A DNA stretch of 64,000 bases from Lachnoclostridium sp. An76 (GCF_002161355.1 NZ_NFHL01000004.1:213123-277122); one strand, 5' to 3'. Numbered from the stretch's first letter, positions 34,561 through 43,149 are shown. Notes: generated from the letters alone by a model not told the origin. Translations and numbers: made by a program.

Positions 34561-37152
34561 ATGCAGGATAATAGTGAAGAATATTTAAAACTGATATCAC
34601 GTTTGTCTTCCGTAAAAAAGGAAGACAGGACAGAGTCGGGGAGAAGCTGGGAGAAGCTGTCGCAGTTTTTGAATACTGAGGCGGCAGCAGTGATCGAGGA
34701 CAGCACATATCCGAAAAAAAGCGTCCTTAAGGCAAAAATCGACAACGCTCTGGATGACGCGCAGCTGTTTCTGCGCGAGCCGTATCTGTATGGAAAACCT
34801 GCAGTTGGCGTGCTTGGGGGAAAAGCAGCCTCGGCGGAAGCATCTTTTCTTCACCAACTTCTTAATTCATATATACCGTATGAGCTTTGTCTTCAGCGGT
34901 CGCTTCCATGTGCTGTATACAAGGGGGAACGTGTTCAAACAGCAGCAGTTGGAAAGAGCGGGAGCCTTATTCCGCTTGATATGGATGAATATTCATTGAT
35001 GTTGGAGCTTTATAAGCAGAAACTGCGGATGGATGATCTGGCTGCAGGGATTACATTTTCCCTTCCGGATATGTCTGAAGGATATAATTTGATTCGTTTT
35101 CCCTGGTATGCGCAGGAGAAAGAAGAAGAGTATATACGTTTGGCAGGGCTTTGCAGCATATTTTTCATACTTTGGGACTCGGAATATCCAGACCGGTATG
35201 TGCCGAGAAGTGTAACAGATCAGGAAGTTCCGATAATTATTGCGGTGAGAGAAGAGGACGGCTCTGCTGTAAAATTTGCGGAAGAACTCCGCAGCAGAAT
35301 ACCAGGAGTTGATATTTCGGTAAAGAGTATAAAAGAATGTGCGTCGCTTATGGAAAAGCAGAATGGGATTCAATATAATTTTACTGTTGGAAACAGGATC
35401 TTTGCAGCTTTGTTAAAGCTTTTGGCTTATGAAAAATCTGAAGTGAAGAGGCATGCTGCAAATATAGAAAATCTTCAGCGCAGCGCAGTCTTTGTAGAAA
35501 ATCTTCAGAATACACTCGACGAAATCAGATCCGTTAAATCTGCGCAGAAAAACAGGGAGCTGAAGAATATCGAACGACTTACCGATGTTCTGAAGGAGAC
35601 GGAAACGCTGCTGCAGGATTTTGAAAATACGCTTCTGCTTCAATATCCTTCTGAGGTGCGGGAAATGCTGAAAAGTGGAAAGTCCGCAGCATCTCAGCAG
35701 GAAATGTATTCTGAGGAGGAAGTTCTTTTCGTAATTGGATCATTTGAGAATTCGAACAGCGATCAATCGAATGAGGATATAGCCATGCGTATCGTCCGGT
35801 CGTTGACTGAGAGAGGATTCAAATATGCAGCTCTGGACAATCTCTGGCTTCTGAAAGCAAGGGGGCAGCAGGTTCCGGAAAATATGTTGAATGATCTTAT
35901 GTGCTATACAGGAAAAGACATTCGTTATATGCGGGCTGTGATTTGTTTCGCAGAGGAATTAAAGATTTCTGACAAAACAGCTGGCTGTATAGCTTCACAG
36001 ATTCCGGCGAATACAGCAGATGAACTCTATTATCTGGCATATTATACAGAATATACAAGTGGAAATACGGCAAAAACTGTCAGTGCATATGAAGAGGCGT
36101 TTGAAGGCGGAAGCAGAAAAGCAGGAGAATGGCTCACAGATCACTATTTTGGAAAAGCAGAAGACAAAATTAATCTTTCTGCTGATTTCAAGACACGTAA
36201 GGCAAAAAAACTTGCGGACAGCCTTATTCCGCGTGCTGCAAGATATTATGGTATGTATTGCATTCTGAATCAAAAGAGGTTTTACAGACAGGGAATAACG
36301 TATCTGCGGATCGCTGCTGCGCTTGGCGATATACCTGCGATAAGGTTTTACGCGGGTTATCTTTTTGAACAAAGGGGCTCGGATGATAAAGAGACCGTTT
36401 ATGCAGCTTTGGAATTGTATAAGTATATGGATAATCATAATATTGCGGAAGAGAATTTGTCTGACAAGATAGGAATATTGTATTATAGATGCAAAGATTA
36501 TGTTAACGCCAAAAAGTGGCTTCAGAAAAAGCATAAAATGCCGGAGGCGGCTTATTTGCTCGGCAGTATGTACTATAGTGGGACGGGATCCACAGCAAAG
36601 AACCCTGCAAAGGCACAGGAACTGTTAGGCTATGCTGCTTCCAACGGAAACAGTACCATAAGAAAAAATGCAAAGCAAAAATTACAGAACATAGAGAAAG
36701 AAAAAGAGAAACGAGTAAAAAAACTTGCAGAACAGAAAAAAACAGAATATAAGAAGACTGCAACTTATTCAAGCCATACTGTCAGCAGCAGTTCAAGTGA
36801 TGACTGCTTTATTACTACTGCTGTGTGTGGTTCGGAAGGAAAATCAGATAACTGCGAGGAACTCACAGCGTTTCGGCGTTTCAGAGACACAGTATTGAAA
36901 AAGACACCTGAGGGACAGGCGTTGATAAAGGAATATTACCGTATTGCTCCAGAAATCGTAAAATGTATATCCAGGGAACCGGACGCAGCAGAGATTTATC
37001 ATTACCTTTATGAAAAATATATTGAACCTGGATACTTACTATTGATGCAGGGCAAACAGAATGAAGCAAAGCGGTTATATGCCGAGGGGGTTTTGAGGCT
37101 TGCAAAAAAGTATGGTGTTGAAGTGAGCGTAGAAGGATTTGAACTTTTCTAA
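34561..37152 (+). CDS. Degenerate GTPase-like / Sel1-repeat protein with CFI-box C-terminus
   Basis: An 863-residue protein. Residues about 80-280 look like a decayed GTPase: GVLGGKAASAEASF stands where a P-loop should be (AEA at 92-94 instead of GKS), so no nucleotide hydrolysis is expected. A coiled coil follows (about 300-365). From about 480 to 700 there are Sel1/TPR-type repeats (ITYLRIAAALGDIPAIRFYA; EAAYLLGSMYYSGTGSTAKN). After a Lys/Glu-rich linker and a Ser-rich stretch comes a CFI-box C-terminal domain starting at C749 (CFITTAVCG, then RRFRDTVLKKTPEG). This looks like the scaffold of the dynamin operon. Confidence 0.8.
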   Translation: MQDNSEEYLKLISRLSSVKKEDRTESGRSWEKLSQFLNTEAAAVIEDSTYPKKSVLKAKIDNALDDAQLFLREPYLYGKPAVGVLGGKAASAEASFLHQLLNSYIPYELCLQRSLPCAVYKGERVQTAAVGKSGSLIPLDMDEYSLMLELYKQKLRMDDLAAGITFSLPDMSEGYNLIRFPWYAQEKEEEYIRLAGLCSIFFILWDSEYPDRYVPRSVTDQEVPIIIAVREEDGSAVKFAEELRSRIPGVDISVKSIKECASLMEKQNGIQYNFTVGNRIFAALLKLLAYEKSEVKRHAANIENLQRSAVFVENLQNTLDEIRSVKSAQKNRELKNIERLTDVLKETETLLQDFENTLLLQYPSEVREMLKSGKSAASQQEMYSEEEVLFVIGSFENSNSDQSNEDIAMRIVRSLTERGFKYAALDNLWLLKARGQQVPENMLNDLMCYTGKDIRYMRAVICFAEELKISDKTAGCIASQIPANTADELYYLAYYTEYTSGNTAKTVSAYEEAFEGGSRKAGEWLTDHYFGKAEDKINLSADFKTRKAKKLADSLIPRAARYYGMYCILNQKRFYRQGITYLRIAAALGDIPAIRFYAGYLFEQRGSDDKETVYAALELYKYMDNHNIAEENLSDKIGILYYRCKDYVNAKKWLQKKHKMPEAAYLLGSMYYSGTGSTAKNPAKAQELLGYAASNGNSTIRKNAKQKLQNIEKEKEKRVKKLAEQKKTEYKKTATYSSHTVSSSSSDDCFITTAVCGSEGKSDNCEELTAFRRFRDTVLKKTPEGQALIKEYYRIAPEIVKCISREPDAAEIYHYLYEKYIEPGYLLLMQGKQNEAKRLYAEGVLRLAKKYGVEVSVEGFELF

Positions 37153-37201
37153 AAAAATGGTTTGCAAAAAAACGGTCTCAAAAGGGTTGAAAAAATCAGA
37201 A

Positions 37202-37300
37202 ATTAGCACTTACCTCTTGTCGTGTGGCGGGTGGTTTTGTCCTGTGGCGTCAGAGCCCGTAAAGCCTTATTTTACAAGGCTTTTGCGGGTTCTGTCTTTT
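37202..37300. repeat. Attachment core copy B with right arm
   Basis: Core ATTAGCACTTACCTCTTG (37202-37219) is followed by the same right arm as at 25451 (GTGGTTTTGTCCTGTGGCG, then the AGAGCCCGTAAA / GCGGGTTCT stem and a T-rich tail). The stem plus T-run also acts as a likely terminator for the dynamin operon, whose last stop is 50 bp upstream. The left flank differs from copy A. Confidence 0.7.
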
Positions 37301-37410
37301 TGCTTTATAGGAAATTCCGATTTTTGGATAAGGGGGAAAAGAAGCCCTGCTGATCGAACATATGTTAGATCAACAAGGGAATGGACATGACAATAGGACG
37401 ATGGTTAGAT

Positions 37411-37587
37411 TTAGAAGATATAAAAACCTTCTTCTCCAAACAAATCGTCAAAAGGGTCGTCTTCATTCAGAAAATAATCCATATCCAGAAGGTCATCCTC
37501 GCTCATATGGCGAATGTCCTCGGATGTCATTCCTTCGGGGGGATTCTCTATGTATTTTTTGCGCAGTTCCTCGATATCTGGTTTCAT
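37411..37587 (-). CDS. Small acidic protein of mobile elements (58 aa)
   Basis: A minus-strand frame of 58 codons: MKPDIEELRKKYIENPPEGM, then SEDDLLDMDYFLNEDDPFDD, ending in a GEEGFYIF tail. It is very acidic and I have the impression of seeing near-identical small ORFs on Lachnospiraceae integrative elements, but I cannot name a function. No clear ribosome site was found. It is the only gene of the ~0.6-kb segment between core copies B and C, so it is cargo or a leftover of a largely deleted element. Confidence 0.55.
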   Translation of the reverse strand: MKPDIEELRKKYIENPPEGMTSEDIRHMSEDDLLDMDYFLNEDDPFDDLFGEEGFYIF

Positions 37588-37595
37588 GGTAAACT

Positions 37596-37643
37596 GTTGC
37601 TGATTTCATGAGCTGTCACCAGACTGCTCATGAAATCAGCAAC
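37596..37643. repeat. Perfect 18-bp inverted repeat
   Basis: GTTGCTGATTTCATGAGC (37596-37613), 12-nt loop, exact inverted copy (37626-37643). It lies between the 5' end of the small acidic gene and the left arm of core copy C. Confidence 0.85.
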
Positions 37644-37644
37644 A

Positions 37645-37835
37645 AGCAAGCTCCCAAAAGGCAACCCGATTTTCGTCCCTGTATGGCTCGTAGTTTTCGC
37701 GGAAATGGTGTAAATTTGGTGTAGTAAGTCATTTTTGAAACAGATTAAAAAGTTGTAAATGCTCAGAAAGCCCGTAAAATCAAGCTTTTTTCAGGCTTTC
37801 TAAAAAAATCTTAAAAAATTAGCACTCATCTCTTG
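37645..37835. repeat. Left arm plus attachment core copy C
   Basis: Left arm homologous to 25253-25424, with ATGGTGTA / TTGGTGTA arm repeats near 37704-37725. It ends in core ATTAGCACTCATCTCTTG (37818-37835). To the right the sequence is chromosomal: the core's TTAGCACTC is the left arm of the hsp20 CIRCE operator. Confidence 0.7.
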
Positions 37836-37845
37836 ACAGTGCTAA
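37819..37845. promoter_or_regulatory. CIRCE element (HrcA operator)
   Basis: TTAGCACTC-N9-CAGTGCTAA, one mismatch from the consensus TTAGCACTC-N9-GAGTGCTAA. It covers the -35 box of the hsp20 promoter, so HrcA binding would block RNA polymerase until heat or protein stress. hrcA itself is not in the window. Confidence 0.93.
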
Positions 37846-37861
37846 TAACATTTGCTATATT
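37833..37861 (+). promoter_or_regulatory. hsp20 promoter
   Basis: TTGACA (37833-37838), 17-bp spacer, TATATT (37856-37861). The -35 lies inside the CIRCE element; the leader to the first hsp20 ATG is about 135 nt. Confidence 0.9.
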
Positions 37862-38004
37862 ACAACTAGAACAAGGGAAGAGGAAAAGGAAAGGTTCCTG
37901 AAGTTCCCGGTTCTCAAAACTCAACACTCCGGATGGGATTTCGGAAGTGCTTCATAATATAGATAGATAACAAAAAGGTTTGTTTTTGAAAGGAGATATG
38001 ACTT

Positions 38005-38457
38005 ATGTTAATGCCTAGTATTTTTGGAGAGAACTTATTTGATGATGATTGGATGGACTTCCCGTTTGACAGAGATTTCTGGGGAAAGAAAAATCCGCTG
38101 TACGGAAAGAACGCTAAGAACATGATGAAGACAGATATCCGCGAGCATGACAACGGATATGAAGTTGACATCGACCTGCCGGGATTCAAGAAAGATGAGA
38201 TCAGCCTGGAACTGGAGAACGGTTACCTGACCGTATCCGCTGCAAAGGGCCTTGACAAGGACGAGCAGGATAAGAAAGGCAAATACATCCGCAGGGAGCG
38301 CTACGCAGGCGCAATGCAGAGAAGCTTCTATGTTGGCGATACGCTGACACAGGAAGATATCAAAGCAAAATATGACAACGGTATCTTAAGCATCAGCATC
38401 CCGAAGAAGGACGCTAAGGCAGTAGAGACAAAGAAGACCATTGCCATTGAAGGATGA
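38005..38457 (+). CDS. Small heat-shock protein Hsp20 (first copy)
   Basis: A 150-residue ATP-independent holdase. The alpha-crystallin domain covers about residues 42-145 (DIREHDNGYEVDIDLPGFKK, then LTQEDIKAKYDNGILSISIP with the conserved G-I-L). AAAGGAG precedes the start; the track of conserved residues favours MLMPSIFGENLFDDDWMDFP as the N-terminus. It is transcribed from the CIRCE-controlled promoter and followed by a terminator and a closely related second copy. Confidence 0.95.
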   Translation: MLMPSIFGENLFDDDWMDFPFDRDFWGKKNPLYGKNAKNMMKTDIREHDNGYEVDIDLPGFKKDEISLELENGYLTVSAAKGLDKDEQDKKGKYIRRERYAGAMQRSFYVGDTLTQEDIKAKYDNGILSISIPKKDAKAVETKKTIAIEG

Positions 38458-38504
38458 TGGGATGACACAGAAAAGATGGCAGAGATGCCATTGATATAAA
38501 AGGG

Positions 38505-38538
38505 GGGTCCGGCACCAGAGAGTGTCGGATCCTTTTTT
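38505..38538 (+). terminator. Terminator between the two hsp20 genes
   Basis: GGGTCCGGCAC, loop CAGAGA, GTGTCGGATCC (G-U pairs allowed), then TTTTTT. Confidence 0.85.
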
Positions 38539-38622
38539 GAAAGATATAGGACAATGGCTGCGGAATATACCGCAGCGCTGCAAAGTGATCCGGGTTGTGA
38601 AGAGCGAAAGGAGAAATGACTT

Positions 38623-39075
38623 ATGATGATGCCCAGCATTTTTGGAGAAAACTTATTTGATGACGACTGGATGGATTTTCCATTTGCTCATGACTTCTGG
38701 GGCGGGAAAAATCCTCTGTATGGAAAACGCGCAAAAAACATGATGAAAACAGATATCCGCGAACATGACGACGGATATGAGATTGATATCGACCTGCCGG
38801 GATTTAAGAAAGATGAGATCAATGTGGAGCTTGATGACGGATATCTGACGATCTCTGCTGAAAAGAGCCTGGATAAGGACGAAGAGAAGAAACACGGAAG
38901 GTATATCCGCAGGGAGCGCTATGCAGGCGCGATGCAGAGGAGCTTCTATGTAGGCGATGCGCTGACACAGGAAGATATCAAAGCGAAATATGAGCATGGT
39001 ATCCTGAAGCTGTCTGTTCCGAAGAAAGAGGCGCAGGCAGTGGAGAGCAGCAGCCACATCGCGATCGAAGGCTGA
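38623..39075 (+). CDS. Small heat-shock protein Hsp20 (second copy)
   Basis: Also 150 residues and highly similar to the first copy along the full length (same N-terminus MMMPSIFGENLFDDDWMDFP, same GFKKDEI and YIRRERYAGAMQRS stretches). Differences cluster in residues 22-30, 60-85 and at the C-terminus. A recent tandem duplication is the simplest reading. GAAAGGAG precedes the ATG. No CIRCE or strong promoter lies in the 165-bp gap, so expression may depend on read-through past the first terminator. Confidence 0.95.
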   Translation: MMMPSIFGENLFDDDWMDFPFAHDFWGGKNPLYGKRAKNMMKTDIREHDDGYEIDIDLPGFKKDEINVELDDGYLTISAEKSLDKDEEKKHGRYIRRERYAGAMQRSFYVGDALTQEDIKAKYEHGILKLSVPKKEAQAVESSSHIAIEG

Positions 39076-39112
39076 TGTTTCGCACAACAGGCATAATATA
39101 ACATAAGAAAAG

Positions 39113-39147
39113 GGCTCGGCGCCGGTAAGGCGCCGGGTCTTTTTTTT
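39113..39147 (+). terminator. Terminator after the hsp20 pair
   Basis: GGCTCGGCGCC, loop GGTAA, GGCGCCGGGTC, then eight T. Two further T-rich segments follow. Confidence 0.92.
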
Positions 39148-39196
39148 GCGGTCTTTTTTGCGGCCTTTTTTGTCAGGCCGGGGACTGTTTTCATTC

Positions 39197-39224
39197 TTCC
39201 ATTTTTTTCTGTTCCTGATATAAT
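39197..39224 (+). promoter_or_regulatory. Promoter of the MATE gene
   Basis: Extended -10 TGATATAAT (box at 39219-39224) with a weak TTCCAT at 16 bp upstream; 36 bp before the ATG. Confidence 0.55.
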
Positions 39225-39259
39225 GTAGGACGGATAATGAGAGAAATGAGGAACAGAAG

Positions 39260-40633
39260 ATGAAAAAGGAAAATGATTTCGGCAGGGATTCCATTCCCCT
39301 GCTCGTGCTTAAGATATCAATCCCGTTCATGATCGCGCAGTTTGTGAATGTGTTTTACAGCATTGTGGACAGGATCTATGTGGGAAATATCCCTGGGACG
39401 GGCGCGGATGCCCTCGCAGGAGTCGGCGTGTGCGCTCCGATCGTGACGCTTTTGTCGTCTTTTGGCACTCTGTTTGGGATCGGCGGCTCCGTCCTTTTCT
39501 CCGTGCGGCTCGGGGCGGGGGACGAGAAGGGGGCACGCAGGCTTTTGGCGAACAGCTTCGCGTGGATGCTCATCGTGTCAGTCGTCCTGACCGCGGTATT
39601 CCTGCTGACGAAAGACGCCCTGCTGAACTGGTTCGGGGCCAGCGGCGTGACCTTCCCCTATGCGGATTCTTATATGACGATCTACACGGCGGGCACGGTC
39701 TTTGCCCTGCTCTCCATGGGCATGAATTATTTCATCACAGCCCAGGGATTCCCGGTGCTGGGGATGACGACCACGCTGATCGGCGCTGTGATCAATATTG
39801 TCCTTGATCCGGTCTTTATCTTTTTGTTTGATATGGGAGTGGCAGGAGCCGCGGTGGCCACTGTGATCGCCCAGATGTCTTCCTGTGCGTTCGTGCTCCT
39901 GACGCTCAGGAGAAAGAAGATGAGAGTGCCGCTCGGACTGGCGAAGCCGGAGCTGTCGGCCGGTATGCGGATCGTGAAGATCGGGTTTTCGCCGTTCCTG
40001 ATACTCGCCACAGACAGTATCATCATCATTGCGCTGAATGCAGTGCTCCAGCACTACGGGGGCAGGGAGTACGGGGATACGCTCATCACAGTGGCAACCA
40101 TCGTGCAGAGCTATATGCTGCTGATCACTTCGCCCATGCTTGGGATCACCGGCGGTTCCCAGCCGCTGATCAGCTATAATTACGGGGCGAACCGCCCGGA
40201 CAGGATACGGAAGACATTTTTCTGGGTGCTTGTCCTGTGCGTGTGCTTCACTTCCGTCATGTTCCTTATCTCCAGGATCGTGCCGCAGTATTTTGTATCC
40301 ATTTTTACGGATAATAAAGAGTACGCAGAGCTTGCCATCTGGGGGATCCGGGCGTTTACGCTGATGATCATCCCTCTGAGCTTCCAGTATGTGATCGTGG
40401 ACGGGCTGACTGCCCTCGGAATGACGAAGACATCGCTGAGCCTGTCCCTGTTCCGGAAATCACTGTACTTCGGGGCAACCTGCGTCCTGCCTGTGTTCTT
40501 CGCCGCCCAGTCCGCGTTCTATGCGGAGCCCGTGGCGGACGGTGTCTCCGCGTGCGTATCCTGCATTGTTTTCTCTTATATTTACAGGAAATACCTGCGC
40601 GGAGCGGGACGGCTGAAAGAGATCAGGATATAA
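39260..40633 (+). CDS. MATE-family efflux transporter
   Basis: A 457-residue, 12-helix cation-coupled exporter of drugs or metabolites. The two halves are each marked by a MatE domain: the first starts PLLVLKISIPFMIAQFVNVF and the second near residue 235 (VKIGFSPFLILATDS). A GGSQPLISYNYGANRPDRIR loop (about residues 295-315) is typical of the DinF/NorM-like clade found in Clostridia. The substrate cannot be predicted. It has its own promoter and an ATG preceded by AGGAACAG. Confidence 0.93.
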   Translation: MKKENDFGRDSIPLLVLKISIPFMIAQFVNVFYSIVDRIYVGNIPGTGADALAGVGVCAPIVTLLSSFGTLFGIGGSVLFSVRLGAGDEKGARRLLANSFAWMLIVSVVLTAVFLLTKDALLNWFGASGVTFPYADSYMTIYTAGTVFALLSMGMNYFITAQGFPVLGMTTTLIGAVINIVLDPVFIFLFDMGVAGAAVATVIAQMSSCAFVLLTLRRKKMRVPLGLAKPELSAGMRIVKIGFSPFLILATDSIIIIALNAVLQHYGGREYGDTLITVATIVQSYMLLITSPMLGITGGSQPLISYNYGANRPDRIRKTFFWVLVLCVCFTSVMFLISRIVPQYFVSIFTDNKEYAELAIWGIRAFTLMIIPLSFQYVIVDGLTALGMTKTSLSLSLFRKSLYFGATCVLPVFFAAQSAFYAEPVADGVSACVSCIVFSYIYRKYLRGAGRLKEIRI

Positions 40634-40670
40634 AAGGGCAGGGAGCAAAGCCTGTTCTGCCTGTCTATGG

Positions 40671-40699
40671 TTGCATGAACCGGGGAAACTATTTATAAT
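40671..40699 (+). promoter_or_regulatory. Promoter of the Cof-type HAD gene
   Basis: TTGCAT (40671-40676), 17-bp spacer, TATAAT (40694-40699), 48 bp before the ATG. Confidence 0.75.
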
Positions 40700-40746
40700 G
40701 GGATGGAAACAGACAGACAAGAATAAGATCAGGGAGATTTACAGAT

Positions 40747-41658
40747 ATGATAAAAGTGATCGCAAGCGATATGGACGGGACACTTCTCGGCGATGACCAC
40801 AGGATCGCTCCGGGGACGCTGGAGGCTGTGAAGGAAGCTGTGAACGCGGGGATCCGCTTTATGATCTGCACGGGGCGGAATTTCCCCGGGGCGATGGAAG
40901 AGCTGGAAGGCGAGGATCTTGTGTGCGACTATATCGTCAGCAGCGGGGCGGAAGTGAGAGACCCGGAGCAGAGGGTTGTTCTTACGTACCCCATGAGTAT
41001 GGAGCTGTGCAGGAGAGTGTACAGTGTGATCAGAGAATATCCGATATCCATGGTGATCTGTACGGATGGTTGTGATTACCGGATCGGTACAGCCGGGGAA
41101 GTCGAAGAAAGCATCCTGATGGAGGCGATGCTTTTCCATATGGACACAGACCGGGAAGCTGTCAGGAAGACGCCGGTATTTCAGCGTATGAAAAAACGGA
41201 CAAGAGCGGCTGCCAGCCTGGACGAGCTGGAAGAGAACGGCGTGCCGGTATACAAGCTCTTTCTCTTTACAGAAGACCGGGAGATGCTGGCGCAGATCGG
41301 GAAAAAGCTGGAGCCGGACAGAGAGATCGCGGTCGCTTCTTCCTTCCCGACGAATCTGGAGATCACAGATGTGAGGGCGCAGAAAGGGCCTGTACTCAGG
41401 GAATATGCCGGTTCACTCGGTTATACGATGGATGAGATCATGGTGCTGGGAGACAGCCTGAACGACCTGTCTATGATCTCCATGGATTTCGGGGCGACAG
41501 TGGCAATGGAGAATGCGGACCCGGAAGTAAAGCAGGCGGCAAAATACATTACAAAGTCAAACGAAGACCTGGGAGTGGCATATGCCATAAGAGAGCTTCT
41601 GAAGCGGCAGGCAAAGCTGCGCGGGGACAATGGAAGCCCGGATGGAGAAAGCTTATAA
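40747..41658 (+). CDS. Cof-type HAD-IIB phosphatase
   Basis: A 303-residue sugar-phosphate or cofactor phosphatase. Motif I ASDMDGTLLGDD is at the N-terminus, a large C2-type cap lies in the middle, and the GDSLNDLSMISMDFGATVAM stretch near residues 238-257 is the Cof motif IV. Close relatives act on several hexose phosphates and on flavin or pyridoxal phosphates. It stands alone with its own promoter; murT follows 42 bp downstream and could be co-transcribed. Confidence 0.93.
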   Translation: MIKVIASDMDGTLLGDDHRIAPGTLEAVKEAVNAGIRFMICTGRNFPGAMEELEGEDLVCDYIVSSGAEVRDPEQRVVLTYPMSMELCRRVYSVIREYPISMVICTDGCDYRIGTAGEVEESILMEAMLFHMDTDREAVRKTPVFQRMKKRTRAAASLDELEENGVPVYKLFLFTEDREMLAQIGKKLEPDREIAVASSFPTNLEITDVRAQKGPVLREYAGSLGYTMDEIMVLGDSLNDLSMISMDFGATVAMENADPEVKQAAKYITKSNEDLGVAYAIRELLKRQAKLRGDNGSPDGESL

Positions 41659-41700
41659 AAGTGCGGAATCAATGATAGAAAGAGAAGTTGGATAAAGATT

Positions 41701-43149
41701 ATGAGATTAAGAAGCAAACTTGCAATAAAATGCGCGAAAGCGACGAGCAGCCTGATCAAAAAGATGAATCGGGGGAGCGGGGTGACCCTGCCCGGGTATG
41801 TGGCCCGCCTGATCGATCCGAAGATCTTAAACGAGATGGCAGGACAGGTCAGGGAAAAGATCATCGTGACCATGGGGACGAACGGGAAGACGACGACAAA
41901 CGCGATCCTGTGCCGTGCCCTTGAGAGCGAGGGGAAAAAAGTCATCATCAACCGGACCGGGGCGAATATGCTGAACGGGATCATCTCTGCGTTCGTCCTT
42001 TCCACGGATAAGAAGGGACGTCTGGACGCGGACTTTGCCTGCATCGAGGTGGATGAGATCGCGTCCGTGGGCGTGCTGCCCAGGCTGACGCCGGACTGTG
42101 CCCTGCTGACGAATATTTCCAGGGATCAGCTTGACCGTTTCGGCGAGGTGGACATCACCTACAATAAGCTGATGGCTGCTGTGACGAGCGTGCCGAAGAC
42201 CACGCTCATCATCAACTGCGATGATATCCTTTCCTATTCGCTTGCCGAGAACAGCGGGAATCCGTATGTCACATATGGGATCAGCGAACAGATCTTTGAC
42301 GATATTTCCCGCTCGGAGATCCGGGAGAGTATTTTCTGCCGGAAATGCGGGAAAAAGCTGGAGTATGACTTCTTCCACTACGGACAGCTGGGCATCTACC
42401 ACTGCCCGAACTGCGGATGGGAGCGCCCGCAGCCGGACTATACGGCAGAGCATATCGAGCTTCACGATGAGGTGTACTCTTTTGACATGGACGGGCTCCA
42501 CATCGATTCCACGGCGCGCACGCCGTACAATATCTACAATACGCTGTCCGCGTATACGGCGCTGAAGACGCTGGGCGCGGGATATGCCGGGTTCAAAGAG
42601 ATGATCGAGGCGTTTGACTATGGGAATAACCGTGAGAGCATCTTTTGGATCAATGGGGCGAGAGTGCAGCTCCACCTGGCGAAGAATCCCATCGGTTTCC
42701 AGCAGAAGGTGTCCCTTGTGCTGAAAGATCCGAAGCCAAAGGACATTATCATCCAGATCAATGACACATACCAGGACGGGGAAGATGTCTCCTGGCTGTG
42801 GGATGTGGACTTCCAGTATCTGGCGGACAGCAACGCGCGCAGCATCATTACCGCGGGGACGAGGCGGCATGACATGGGGCTCCGCCTGAAATATGAGGAT
42901 ATCCCGTGCGGCTCCACTACGGATCTGAGGGCGTCTGTCCTTGACTGTGTGGAGAATGGGACGAAAAATCTGTATGTGATCGTAAATTATTCCGGCCTGT
43001 ACCGGACGAACCATATGCTGACAGAACTTGAAAAAACCTGCGGAAAGACCGGGGAAGGAAAAGCAGGGCAGGAAAAGAGCGCGGCAGGGAAGCCGGAGCC
43101 GGGGGCACAGGGACAGAACAGAGAGCAGAAAGGAGGGGACCGGGCATGA
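41701..43149 (+). CDS. murT: Lipid II isoglutaminyl synthase, MurT subunit
   Basis: With GatD it amidates the alpha-carboxyl of D-glutamate in lipid II. The 482-residue Mur-ligase-like protein has an ATP-binding P-loop GTNGKTTTNAIL (about residues 60-71), an inserted Cys4 zinc ribbon (CRKCGK ... CPNCG, about residues 213-239) and the C-terminal DUF1727 domain. The last 40 residues are a Gly/Lys/Glu-rich tail that looks expendable. Its stop overlaps the gatD start (ATGATGG). Confidence 0.95.
   Translation: MRLRSKLAIKCAKATSSLIKKMNRGSGVTLPGYVARLIDPKILNEMAGQVREKIIVTMGTNGKTTTNAILCRALESEGKKVIINRTGANMLNGIISAFVLSTDKKGRLDADFACIEVDEIASVGVLPRLTPDCALLTNISRDQLDRFGEVDITYNKLMAAVTSVPKTTLIINCDDILSYSLAENSGNPYVTYGISEQIFDDISRSEIRESIFCRKCGKKLEYDFFHYGQLGIYHCPNCGWERPQPDYTAEHIELHDEVYSFDMDGLHIDSTARTPYNIYNTLSAYTALKTLGAGYAGFKEMIEAFDYGNNRESIFWINGARVQLHLAKNPIGFQQKVSLVLKDPKPKDIIIQINDTYQDGEDVSWLWDVDFQYLADSNARSIITAGTRRHDMGLRLKYEDIPCGSTTDLRASVLDCVENGTKNLYVIVNYSGLYRTNHMLTELEKTCGKTGEGKAGQEKSAAGKPEPGAQGQNREQKGGDRA

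Noticed and set aside
37131..37201. Core copy B as the chromosomal left junction of the island
   Set aside because: The left flank directly abuts the dynamin operon and resembles island DNA, so the original chromosomal left junction cannot be assigned from this copy.
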